From the NCBI RefSeq assembly GCF_965284335.1, contig NZ_OZ260076.1: a DNA stretch of 64,000 nucleotides, one strand, 5' to 3'. Positions 15,540 through 25,700 of this stretch are shown piece after piece (the stretch's first letter is position 1; each line of letters opens with the position of its first letter). The translations under genes and the position numbers were made by a program. The notes beneath the pieces were generated by a model. It was not told the origin of the DNA. It saw only the letters and a program-made list of their open reading frames with translations, and searched no databases. Origin of the DNA: Tabrizicola_A sp965284335. GTDB lineage: Bacteria; Pseudomonadota; Alphaproteobacteria; Rhodobacterales; Rhodobacteraceae.

Positions 15540-18500
15540 ATGCCGGTTTTTGCGCTTTATAACTTCGATGACGCTGATGCGACTGTGCGCGACAGCGCTG
15601 TCGAAAATGGCGCCCAGAACGGGCTTTATGTGAACGGAGCCTTTGCCGCTGGCGGCCAGGCGGTGCTGGATGGCGAGAATGATCTCCTGAAGATCGCCCA
15701 AAGCCCCATGTTCCAAATGGATCGCGGCACGCTGGATATCACCTGGACCATGGGGACAGACCCGCTGACAGGGACGCAAACCCTGTTGTCGCGTGACAGC
15801 GTTGGCACCACCGATGGCGGCTATCGTATTGAAATTTTGGCGGATGGCTCCGTGGTCATTTCGCATGAGACGGCAACCGGCGTTGAAACCTTTGGCACCG
15901 CACCGGGTTTTGCTAATCCGGGCGACACCTTGAGCCTGAGCTATTCTTGGGATCAGGGGGGCACCGGTGGCCGCCTGATCGTGACGAATTCAACCACGGG
16001 TGACAGCTTTTCGGACACGGTTCCGAACACCCTGACGATGGATATGAGTGGCTCTGGCCTGAACCAGCCTTGGATTATCGGGGCAGGGCAGGCCAGCTCG
16101 GATCGTGATCTGCTGAACAATATTGACCAGCATTTCCAGGGCACCGTGCAGCTGTTCCAACTGTCCGACACGGTGGACAATCTGGACGGCGCGCCGGTGG
16201 CCAACCCCGACAGCGCGACCACGGGCGAGGATACGCCGGTCACGATCCCGGTTCTGGCCAATGACACCGATCCGACCGGCCAACCGTTGACCGTCACCGC
16301 CGCCACCGCGCCGAATGGCACGGTCACGGTGAACCCCGATGGCACGCTGACCTATGCCCCCGATCCGAACTTCAACGGGCCGGACACCATCACCTATACG
16401 ATCACCGATCCCGACGGGAACACCTCGACCTCGACCGTGGCCGTTACCGTCACCCCGGTGAACGACGCGCCCGAGGCGAACCCCGATGTCTCGACCACGC
16501 CGCTGAACACCCCGGTGACCTTTGCGGTTCTGGGCAATGACACCGATGTGGACGGCGACACCCTGTCGATCCTTGGCACGCCGACCAGCCCCAATGGCAC
16601 GGTCGTCGTGAACCCCGATGGCACGCTGACCTTTACCCCCACCACCGGCTTTACCGGTGAGGCGGTGGTCAACTACACCATCACCGACCCCTCGGGCCTG
16701 ACCGACAGCACCACTTGGACGATCACCGTGGGCACTCCCTCGGGCGCGCCGGTGGCCAACCCCGACAGCGCGACCACGGGCGAGGATACGCCGGTGACCA
16801 TCCCGGTTCTGGCCAATGACAGCGATCCGACCGGCCAACCGTTGACCGTCACCGCCGCCACCGCGCCGAATGGCACGGTGACGGTGAACCCCGATGGCAC
16901 GCTGACCTATGCGCCGGATCCGAACTTCAACGGGCCGGACACCATCACCTACACGATCACCGATCCCGACGGGAACACCTCGACCTCGACCGTGGCCGTT
17001 ACCGTCACCCCGGTGAACGACGCGCCCGAGGCGAACCCCGATGTCTCAACCACGCCGCTGAATACCCCGGTGACCTTTGCGGTTCTGGGCAATGACACCG
17101 ATGTGGACGGCGATACCCTGTCGATCCTTGGCACGCCGACCAGCCCCAATGGCACGGTCGTCGTGAACCCCGATGGCACGCTGACCTTTACCCCCACCAC
17201 CGGCTTTACCGGTGAGGCGGTGGTCAACTACACCATCACCGACCCCTCGGGCCTGACCGACAGCACCACTTGGACGATCAACGTCCGCCCCGACACCGAC
17301 ATCCGTGATGGGATCGTGCGGGGCACCGATGGGGCGGATCTGATTGATGCGGGCTATGTTGATCCCTTTGACGCCGATCGCGTGGACAACAACGACGCCA
17401 TTTTGCCCGGCGAGGTTGGCAACGACGACATCATCGAGGCGGGGGCAGGCAATGACACCGTGCTGGCCGGTGCTGGCAACGACGATGTGCGCGGTGGCGA
17501 CGGCGATGACTCGCTGAATGGTGGCGTCGGCGATGACCTGATCTCGGGCGACGCTGGCAATGACAGCATCTTTGGCGATACGGGCAACGACACGCTGCTG
17601 GGCGGCCTTGGCGATGATGAGATCGTGGGCGGTCTGGGGGATGACTCGATCCTTGGCGGTGATGGCAATGACGCGTTGCAGGGCAACGAGGGCAATGACA
17701 CGCTGATCGGTAACGCGGGCAACGATACGTTGCTGGGCGGGGCTGGCGATGATCTTTTGGACGGCGGTCTTGGCGATGACAGTTTTGTCGGTGGTTTCGG
17801 CAATGACACCATTTTGGGTGGCGCTGGCGATGACACCATTCAGGGCAATATCGGGGATGACTCGATCCTGGGTGGCGCGGGCAATGACAGCATCATCGGC
17901 AATGAAGGCAATGACACGGTTGATGGGGGCGATGGGGATGACTTTATCGACACCTCTGGCACCGCACCTTTGCCCGATATCGATTACCCCGGCGCTTATC
18001 CGGCTGATACGGATCCGGGCAATGACCTTGATCTGGTCTTTGGCGGCGCTGGCAACGACACGATCCTGACGGGCGATGACGCCGACACGATCTTTGGCGG
18101 CGCGGGCAATGACCTCATTGATGCGGGCATTGATGCTGACCTTGTCGAAAGTGGTCTGGGCAATGACACCATCGTGGGCGGCGAAGGGGCCGATACCATT
18201 GATGGCGGTGATGGCAATGACCTGATCTTTGGTGGCTTGAACGATGTTTTGGGCGAGGCGCTTGACCTGCCCGATGCCATCGACTTGCGGCCCGACAACA
18301 ACCGCGATCTGCTGACTGGTGGCGCGGGGGATGACACCATCTATGGTCGCGATGACGATGACACCTTGTTTGGTGGTCTGGGCAACGATCTGCTGTTTGG
18401 CGGTATTGACGAAGACAGCCTTGAAGGCGGGGCGGGCAATGACACCCTGGTGGGCGGTGAAGGGGCCGACACCATGGCGGGGGGCGATGACCGGGATGTG

Positions 18501-19295
18501 TTCCTTGTCTCGCGGCCCGAGGATGGGATCGGCGATGTCATTGACGGCAACGAAGGCGGTGACGACTTTGACACGCTTGATCTGCGCGGGGCGGGTCCGC
18601 TGCGGGTGGTCTTTGATCCGACCAACCCGGAAAACGGCACCGTCACTTTCCTTGATCCTGCGCGCAACCCGGTTGGCACGCTGACCTTTACCAATATCGA
18701 AAACGTCGTGCCTTGCTTCACCCCCGGCACGCTGATTGCGACGCCGAAGGGCGAGGTTCCGGTAGAACATCTGAAGGCTGGCGACCGGGTCATCACCCGT
18801 GACAATGGCATTCAGGAAATCCGCTGGACTGGCAAAAAGCAACTGGGCTGGCGTGATCTGGCGGCCAATCCGCACCTGAAACCGGTGCTGATCCGTCAGG
18901 GCAGCCTTGGCAATGGTCTGCCCGAGCGGGATATGATGGTGTCGCCAAACCACCGCATGTTGGTGGCCAATGATCGCACGGCGCTTTATTTTGACGAGCA
19001 CGAGGTGCTGGTTTCGGCCAAGCATCTGGTGGCGGGTCAAGGGATCCAGTGGGTTGACAGCATTGGGACGACCTATATCCACTTTATGTTTGACCGCCAC
19101 GAAGTGGTGTTGGGCAACGGGGCCTGGACCGAAAGCTTCCAGCCCGGCGATCAGACCTTGAAAGGGATGGGCAACGCCCAACGCTCCGAAATTTTCGAAC
19201 TGTTCCCCGAGCTGCAGAATGAGGCGGGCATCAATGACTATCAGGCCGCCCGCCGCACGCTGAAAAAGCACGAAGCCCGGCTTTTGGTGAAATAA
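15540..19295 (+). CDS. RTX protein 1: LamG-like + Ig-like repeats + RTX + Hint
   Basis: The 1251-residue product is predicted to be an extracellular, calcium-binding type I secretion substrate. Residues 1-215 resemble a concanavalin-like (LamG) sandwich (GTLDITWTMG, GGYRIEILADGSVVISHE). Residues 217-580 are two nearly identical 185-residue units, each of two Ig/cadherin-like domains of the tandem-95/VCBS kind (NPDGTLTYAP, ITYTITDPDGN). Residues about 588-1000 are RTX nonapeptides (GGxGxDxLx). Residue 1059 starts the Hint domain (CFTPGTLIAT ... VSPNHRML ... FDRHEVV), which ends EARLLVK. There is no Sec signal peptide. GAGGA lies eight bases before the ATG and sets this start. Function (adhesin, S-layer-like or biofilm protein) is inference. 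Confidence 0.9.
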   Translation: MPVFALYNFDDADATVRDSAVENGAQNGLYVNGAFAAGGQAVLDGENDLLKIAQSPMFQMDRGTLDITWTMGTDPLTGTQTLLSRDSVGTTDGGYRIEILADGSVVISHETATGVETFGTAPGFANPGDTLSLSYSWDQGGTGGRLIVTNSTTGDSFSDTVPNTLTMDMSGSGLNQPWIIGAGQASSDRDLLNNIDQHFQGTVQLFQLSDTVDNLDGAPVANPDSATTGEDTPVTIPVLANDTDPTGQPLTVTAATAPNGTVTVNPDGTLTYAPDPNFNGPDTITYTITDPDGNTSTSTVAVTVTPVNDAPEANPDVSTTPLNTPVTFAVLGNDTDVDGDTLSILGTPTSPNGTVVVNPDGTLTFTPTTGFTGEAVVNYTITDPSGLTDSTTWTITVGTPSGAPVANPDSATTGEDTPVTIPVLANDSDPTGQPLTVTAATAPNGTVTVNPDGTLTYAPDPNFNGPDTITYTITDPDGNTSTSTVAVTVTPVNDAPEANPDVSTTPLNTPVTFAVLGNDTDVDGDTLSILGTPTSPNGTVVVNPDGTLTFTPTTGFTGEAVVNYTITDPSGLTDSTTWTINVRPDTDIRDGIVRGTDGADLIDAGYVDPFDADRVDNNDAILPGEVGNDDIIEAGAGNDTVLAGAGNDDVRGGDGDDSLNGGVGDDLISGDAGNDSIFGDTGNDTLLGGLGDDEIVGGLGDDSILGGDGNDALQGNEGNDTLIGNAGNDTLLGGAGDDLLDGGLGDDSFVGGFGNDTILGGAGDDTIQGNIGDDSILGGAGNDSIIGNEGNDTVDGGDGDDFIDTSGTAPLPDIDYPGAYPADTDPGNDLDLVFGGAGNDTILTGDDADTIFGGAGNDLIDAGIDADLVESGLGNDTIVGGEGADTIDGGDGNDLIFGGLNDVLGEALDLPDAIDLRPDNNRDLLTGGAGDDTIYGRDDDDTLFGGLGNDLLFGGIDEDSLEGGAGNDTLVGGEGADTMAGGDDRDVFLVSRPEDGIGDVIDGNEGGDDFDTLDLRGAGPLRVVFDPTNPENGTVTFLDPARNPVGTLTFTNIENVVPCFTPGTLIATPKGEVPVEHLKAGDRVITRDNGIQEIRWTGKKQLGWRDLAANPHLKPVLIRQGSLGNGLPERDMMVSPNHRMLVANDRTALYFDEHEVLVSAKHLVAGQGIQWVDSIGTTYIHFMFDRHEVVLGNGAWTESFQPGDQTLKGMGNAQRSEIFELFPELQNEAGINDYQAARRTLKKHEARLLVK
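16188..17280 (+). repeat. Tandem 555-bp duplication in RTX gene 1
   Basis: Bases 16188-16725 recur at 16743-17280 with an exact 555-bp offset and only scattered single-base differences. Each copy encodes the pair of Ig-like domains starting APVANPDSATTGEDTPV. The near-identity suggests recent duplication or continuing gene conversion. Confidence 0.9.
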
Positions 19296-19341
19296 ACGGT
19301 TATGCAGCGTGGCACAGGCCGCTTAGGTCTGTGCCATACGG

Positions 19342-19370
19342 AAAAAGGGGCCCGACAAGGCCCCTTTTTT
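19342..19370 (+). terminator. Rho-independent terminator of RTX gene 1
   Basis: An 11-bp stem AAAAAGGGGCC / GGCCCCTTTTT with a 6-nt loop ends in a T run and lies 47 bp after the stop. A second stem (TGGCACAG ... CTGTGCCA, about 19310-19335) lies between the stop and this terminator. RTX gene 2 therefore probably has its own promoter. Confidence 0.9.
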
Positions 19371-19773
19371 CGTCATGCGCCTTAGTCTTTTGCCGCCTGT
19401 TCGCCTTAATTTACCGCCCAGCCTGTCAGGGCATGCCAGATCAAGACGATAAAGATGCGCGTTTTGGTTGAGTGTTGGAAACAATGCCAGCCCTTTTGCC
19501 TTGGGTTTGCCCATATTGGGCATGAATTCAACAAGATCGCTCCACGGTTTCCTCACAAATTTCTTGGATAACAGACGAATAGCCAAGGGCCTCATCCGTG
19601 GGATGGGGTGCGATTTTGGTGTGTTTGAAAAGAGATTCGTGATGTCCGCTGCCCCCAAAACAACTGCCCCTCTGGGTGCCAAACCTGCGGACCTGCCGCG
19701 GCTTCATGGCTTTGAAAGCCGGATGTTTCTTGCCTGCGCCCGTGGCGTTGTTTCGGTTTAAGAGGTTACAGAA
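19371..19773 (+). promoter_or_regulatory. Upstream region of RTX gene 2
   Basis: About 400 bp between the RTX1 terminator and the RTX2 start. It contains no convincing gene except a possible 39-codon leader frame at 19642-19761. A promoter for the 9.9-kb RTX2 gene is expected here because a strong terminator precedes it, but I could not assign -35/-10 boxes. Confidence 0.4.
19642..19761 (+). CDS. Possible short leader ORF before RTX gene 2
   Basis: A 39-codon frame begins MSAAPKTTAPLGAKPADLPR and ends 12 bp before the RTX2 ATG, with AAAGAGA eight bases before its own ATG. It has no known domain. It could be a translated leader that couples to RTX2, or chance. Short open frames also end 4 bp before RTX1 and 3 bp before RTX3, but their sequences are not similar. 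Confidence 0.25.
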   Translation: MSAAPKTTAPLGAKPADLPRLHGFESRMFLACARGVVSV

Positions 19774-22700
19774 ATGCCAATTGCAAATGAGCTGACGATC
19801 AACACAACTGCCACCGCGATGGATATGGCTCAGGCCATTTTCGGCGATGGAATCACTGTGCTTTCAGCCACTTTCACCGGCGACCCTCTCGCCTCGGGCA
19901 TTTATTCCGGTGCTTTGACAACCATTGCCGGCATCTCGCCGACTGACACGGGGGTGATCCTGTCCACGGGTAACGTGGCGGATTTCACCAACTCAAGCGG
20001 CACCACGGATACCAACGTCGCCGCAGGCACTGGCAGCGATCTGGTAAACGGGATCGACGGCGACGCGCAGTTGAATGCGGTGTCGGGTATGGCCACCTTT
20101 GATGGCACGATTCTTCAGGCCAGCTTTATTCCGACCGGCGATATGTTGACGATGCAATTCGTCTTCAGCTCGGAAGAATATCCCGAATTTGTCAACGGTG
20201 GTGTGAACGACAGCTTTGGTGTTTGGGTCAACGGCCAGTTCGTTCAGGCCACCATTTCGATTGCGGGCAATATCTCGATTGACACAGTCAATGCGGGCGC
20301 CAACCAAAACCTCTATCGCGACAACACCGCCGACCAGTATAACACCGAGATGGACGGCTTTACCTATGTGCTGTCGTTCAAGGCCCCGGTGATTGATGGT
20401 CAGGTCAACACCATCAAAATCGGCATCGCAGACGGCGGCGATGCGGTCTATGACTCCAACCTGTTGATTATGGGCGACAGCATCCAGACCTATGCGCTGG
20501 CCATTGATGACACCATCCAGCTGACCGCCAATTCAAACCGCACCTTTGACATTCTGGCCAATGACCGCGACCAGACTGACGGGGGTCTGACCATCACCCA
20601 ATTGAACGGCATCAATGTGGTGCCGGGCCAGACCATCACGCTGTTGACCGGCGAACAGGTGCGCCTGAACGCAGATGGCACCGTCACGGTCTTCTCTGAC
20701 GGCGATCTCGGCACAAACACCCTGACCTATACGATTGTCGATGGTCAGGGGAATACCGATGTCGGCTATATCTTTATCCGCACGGTCGCGACGACCGGGC
20801 CTGACGGGATTGTGCAGGGCACCTCGGGTGCGGATGTCATTCAGGTCGGCTATCTGGGCGATCCCGATGGCGACCGGGTCGACAACAACGATGGCTTGGG
20901 CGTCGGTGGCACCACGGGCGATGCCGATTACATTCTGGCCGGGGGCGGCGCTGACAGTGTTGTCGCGGGCCTTGGCAATGACGTGATCTATGGCGGCACT
21001 GGCAATGACACGGTCTTTGGCGGGGCGGGCAATGATTGGGTCAACCTTGGTGACGGCAACGACAGCGGTGTTGGGGGCGATGGCAACGACACGATTTATG
21101 GTGATGCTGGCAATGACCTGATCGAAGGGGTCAATGGCGATGACCTGTCCTATGGTGGGGCGGGAAATGACACGATCATCGCAGGCAGCGGCGCTGATGT
21201 CTCTTACGGTGGGGATGGCGACGATTCCCTGACGGGCGATATCGGCAATGACACGCTCTATGGTGACGATGGCAATGACACGCTGGACGGCGACAGCGAC
21301 AATGACATTCTTTACGGCGGCGCAGGTGATGACCGGCTGATCGGCGATCTTGGCGACGATACGCTTTTTGGTGGCACGGGTGCGGATTCCATCACGGGTG
21401 GTGACGGCGTCGATATGCTCTATGGCGATTCCGGCGCAGACACCTTGAATGGCGGTGCGGGCAATGATCAGCTCTTTGGGGGTGCGGATGCCGACACGCT
21501 GACCGTCGGGTTGGCGCAAGGCGATGACACGGTTCAGGGTGGTGAAACCGGGACCGATTTTGACACGCTGAACTTTTCAGGCGCATCGGCTGCGACGGTC
21601 ACCTTGACCGGAAATGAAGCGGGCACGGCCAGCTATGCGGGGGGTGGCACGGCCAGCTTCTCTGAGATTGAGCGTATCGTCACAGGATCGGGCAATGACA
21701 CGATCAATGCGACGCTCAGCAACAGCGGGCTGGTTCTGGAAAGCGGCGCGGGCGACGATTCGATCATTGGCGGCGCAGGTTCAGAGCAGATTTACGCAGG
21801 CATCGGCAATGACACCGTTTTTGGGGGTGCGGGCGATGACTGGGTTTCTTTGGGCGAGGGCAACGACAGCTTTGGCACCTTCGGTGACGACAGCGCGGGC
21901 AATGATACCGTCTATGGCGATGCGGGGGATGATTACATCATCACGGGTGGCCAGGATGATGTGATCTATGGCGGTACCGGCAATGACACGATGTCGGGCG
22001 GTATCGGCAACGATACAATGTATGGCGGCGATGGGGCTGATCGCTTTATGGTCACCGATGACCATCAGGGTGACACCATTTTTGGCGGCGAAGGTGGGCT
22101 TGATGAAGATGGGATCATCTTTGCAAATTACCTGACCAACAATGGCGTCACCGTGACGGCGACGGGGGCCGAAACCGGCACCTATCAGTTCAACGGCACC
22201 TCCTCGGGCACGGCAGGCAGCTACGCCGAGATCGAAGGTTTTGAAGGCACCTCCTATAACGACACCTTCAATCTGGCCGCAGATTCCGCTGGCACCGCCG
22301 TTTATGGTGGCATCGGCGATGATCTGGTCATTGGGGGCGCGGGCGACGATCTGCTGTCAGGCGGCGCGGATGCCGACCGTTTTGTGGTTTTGCCGAACTT
22401 TGGCAATGACACCGTGATTGGTGGCCAGACCGGCAACAACTATGACACCTTGGATCTGAGCAACCTGACCAACGCCGTGTCGGTTGTGTTCACCGGCCCC
22501 GGCGCGGGTGTGGTGACCGATACGGTCACCGGCCAGACCATCACCTTCTCGGAAATTGAACAGCTGATTCTGTCGCCGCAGTCCGATGTGGTCGATGCCA
22601 CGGCGGACAACGGTTATACCTATATCCAGGCGCTTGGTGGCAATGATCTGATCACCGGCAGCGCGGGTGATGACATCTATGATGATGAAATCTTTCTGCC

Positions 22701-25700
22701 CAATGGCCAGGGCAATGACACCTTCTACGGCGGCGGCGGGAATGACGAGCTGTGGATGGGCACGAATGACGATTTGGCCTATGGCGGCACCGGCAATGAT
22801 GTGCTGGGCGGCGAAGAGGGCAATGATCGTCTCTTCGGCGATGAGGGGAATGACACGCTTGATGGCAGCATCGGCAATGACTCGCTTTATGGCGGGGCCA
22901 ATGATGACCTGCTTTATGGCGGTGACGGCGATGACGAGCTTAATGGCGGCACAGGCAATGACACTTTGTTCACCGGCAACGGCGATGACGTTGCTTATGG
23001 GGGTGATGGCAATGACAGCATTGTTGGTGGCAGCCACAGCTCTGGCTCGCAGGCGCTGTTTGGAGATGCGGGCGATGACACCATCACCGCAGGCGGCAGC
23101 ACTCTGGTCTATGGTGGCACCGGCAATGATCTGATCACGGGGTCGGGCGATCTCGACCAATTGATTGGCGATGAGGGCAACGACACGCTGATTGGCGGCA
23201 CCGGCCCTGACATGCTGGAAGGCGGCGATGATGCCGACCTCATCTGGGGCACCGCGGGCGACACGGTCTTTGGCGGCGAAGGCGGGTTGGACAACGACAC
23301 GCTGATGTTGAACTATGCCGATGTGCAGTCGATCACCTATGGCGGCGGCAATAACGAGGCGGGCACGGTGACCTTCACCGCCGCATCGGGCGGTGGCACG
23401 CTGACCTTTAGTGAGATTGAGAATATCGCCTTCAACGGGCCAGTGGATGGCACGTTTGGCGATGATGTGATGTTTGCAGGCTACATCGACGCTCAGGGCG
23501 ATCAGGTGGATGGCCTTGACGGGTTGAATGACACCGTCTTTGGCAATGGCGGCAATGACCAGATCTACGCGGGTGACGGGAATGATCTGGTCTATGGCGG
23601 CACCGGCAATGACGTGCTGGATGGCAACGCAGGCAATAACACGCTGTTTGGCGATGCCGGCGATGATATGGTGCAGGCCTATCAGGGCAATAACACCCTC
23701 TATGGTGGCACCGGAAACGATTATCTGGTTGTTGCCAAAGAGGCGGGCACTCAAGTCATTGAAGGTGGTGAAAACACCGGCGACAGCGATATGCTGTGGG
23801 TTATCAGCAATGACGGGGCCGGGGCCAATGTGACCTTCACCTCGGATGAGGGCGGCAACTTTAGCTTTGCTGATGGCACGGCGTCGGGGACCTTCTCGGA
23901 GATTGAGGGCGTTGCCGGAACCACCCGAGATGACGTGATCGACGCCTCTAATGCGACCACGGGCAAAGTGATCTGGGCCGAAGGCGGCAATGACTATGTG
24001 CTGGGCGGCGCTGGCGATGATGTGATCCATGGCCATGATGGCAACGATGACATCTTTGCCAATGGCGGCAATGACACAGTCTATGGTGGCAATGATGCCG
24101 ACCAGATCTATGGCGGCACGGGCGATGACCTGCTGATCGGCGACGTTGGCAATGACTACATGCAAGGCGATGCGGGCAACGATACGGTTTATGGTGGTAT
24201 CGGGGATGATTTCCTGCGTGGCGATGCGGGCAATGACATTGTTGCAGGCGGTGTTGGCAATGACAGCGTCTATGGCGGCGAAGGCAATGACGTGGTCTTT
24301 GGCGCAGAGGACAATGATCAGGTCTTTGGCGGCTTTGGGGATGACACGGTCTATGGCGGTTCGGGCGACGATTCTGTCACCGGCTCCAGCGGAAATGACA
24401 TCGTCTATGGCGATGCAGGCAATGACTATCTGCAAGGTTCTGACGGCAATGACACGCTTTACGGCGGCCTTGGGGCCGACACGATTTTGGGCGAAGAAGA
24501 TGCCGACGTTATCTATGGCGGTGTTGGCGACTATGTCGATGGGTGCGAGGCCGTAACCACAGGCAGCGACAATGACACGCTGCATGTCTCAGATGTTGAT
24601 TACATCGATTGGGATATTCTGAACCCCGAAAACGGTGTGGTTTATTTCAACGGCGGCGGTTCGCTTCAGTTTTACAATATCGAAAACGTCTATGTTGACG
24701 GGTCCCAAGTTTTCCCGCCGAACTTTATCGTGGAAGGCTCCGCAGGCGATGATCTGATCGACGCCAGCTATACGGGCGATCCGCAAGGCGACATGATCGA
24801 TGCGGCCGACAATCTTGCCGGCAACAATGATGATCTTGTCTATGCAGGCAGCGGCAATGACACCGTGCTGGCCGGTGATGGCAATGACACGGTCGATGGT
24901 GGGACCGGCGATGACAGCATCAATGGCGGCCTTGGCAGTGACCTGATCTATGGCGGTGATGGCAATGACCGCCTTTTGGGCGAAAACGATGATGATTCCT
25001 TGCATGGCGGTGAGGGCGACGACTCCCTCTATGGCGGCGCAGGTGATGATTATCTCGACGGCGATGCAGGTAACGATGCTTTCGAAGGCTGGATCGGCAA
25101 CGATACGATCGTCGGAGATGCCGGGTCTGACACCATGGACGGTGGCAGCGGCAATGACCAGCTTTATGGCGGTGATGATGCCGACCTCCTGATGGGCGGC
25201 GATGGCAATGACCTGCTTTATGGGGGCACGGGCGACGATACGCTCTGGTCGGGCGAGGGCAATGACACCCTGCACGGCGGCACCGGCAAAGATGGTATGA
25301 TCGGCGAAGGTGGCGATGACAGGTTCGTGCTGGAAAACGGCTTTGGCAATGACAGCATCACCGGCTCGGAAACCGGTGAGACCAACGGTGATACGCTGGA
25401 TGCAAGCAGCCTGACGGTGGATACTGTTCTGGACCTGTCGGCGGTGAATGCCGGGGATCCCGAAAGCGGCACATTGACTGCGGCCCCGGCCGCGGCACCT
25501 GCGGGCTATCACTATGTTCGCGTCTTTGAACCGAATGACCCAAGCGCGATCACCTCTTTCGGCGTCTATCCAAATGGCGCGATCGATTTCACCGACGGGA
25601 CGTTCCACTATATTCTGGTGGCCGACGATGACAGCGTCTTGGACGACAGCCAAGGCGTTGGCGGTGGCGGCGGTAGCATTGATCTAACGCAAACATTTGC

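Noticed and set aside
16188..17280. CRISPR-like or satellite array
   Set aside because: The repeats are 555 bp, in frame and encode Ig-like domains. The 27-bp periodicity further downstream is the RTX nonapeptide code.
17046..19271. 741-codon open frame on the minus strand across RTX1
   Set aside because: It is a shadow of the Gly/Asp-rich RTX codons: the antisense frame reads Ile/Val/Ala repeats without domains or a ribosome site. Similar shadows at 20533-21519, 22357-24585, 24589-25653 and 27676-28467 were rejected for the same reason.
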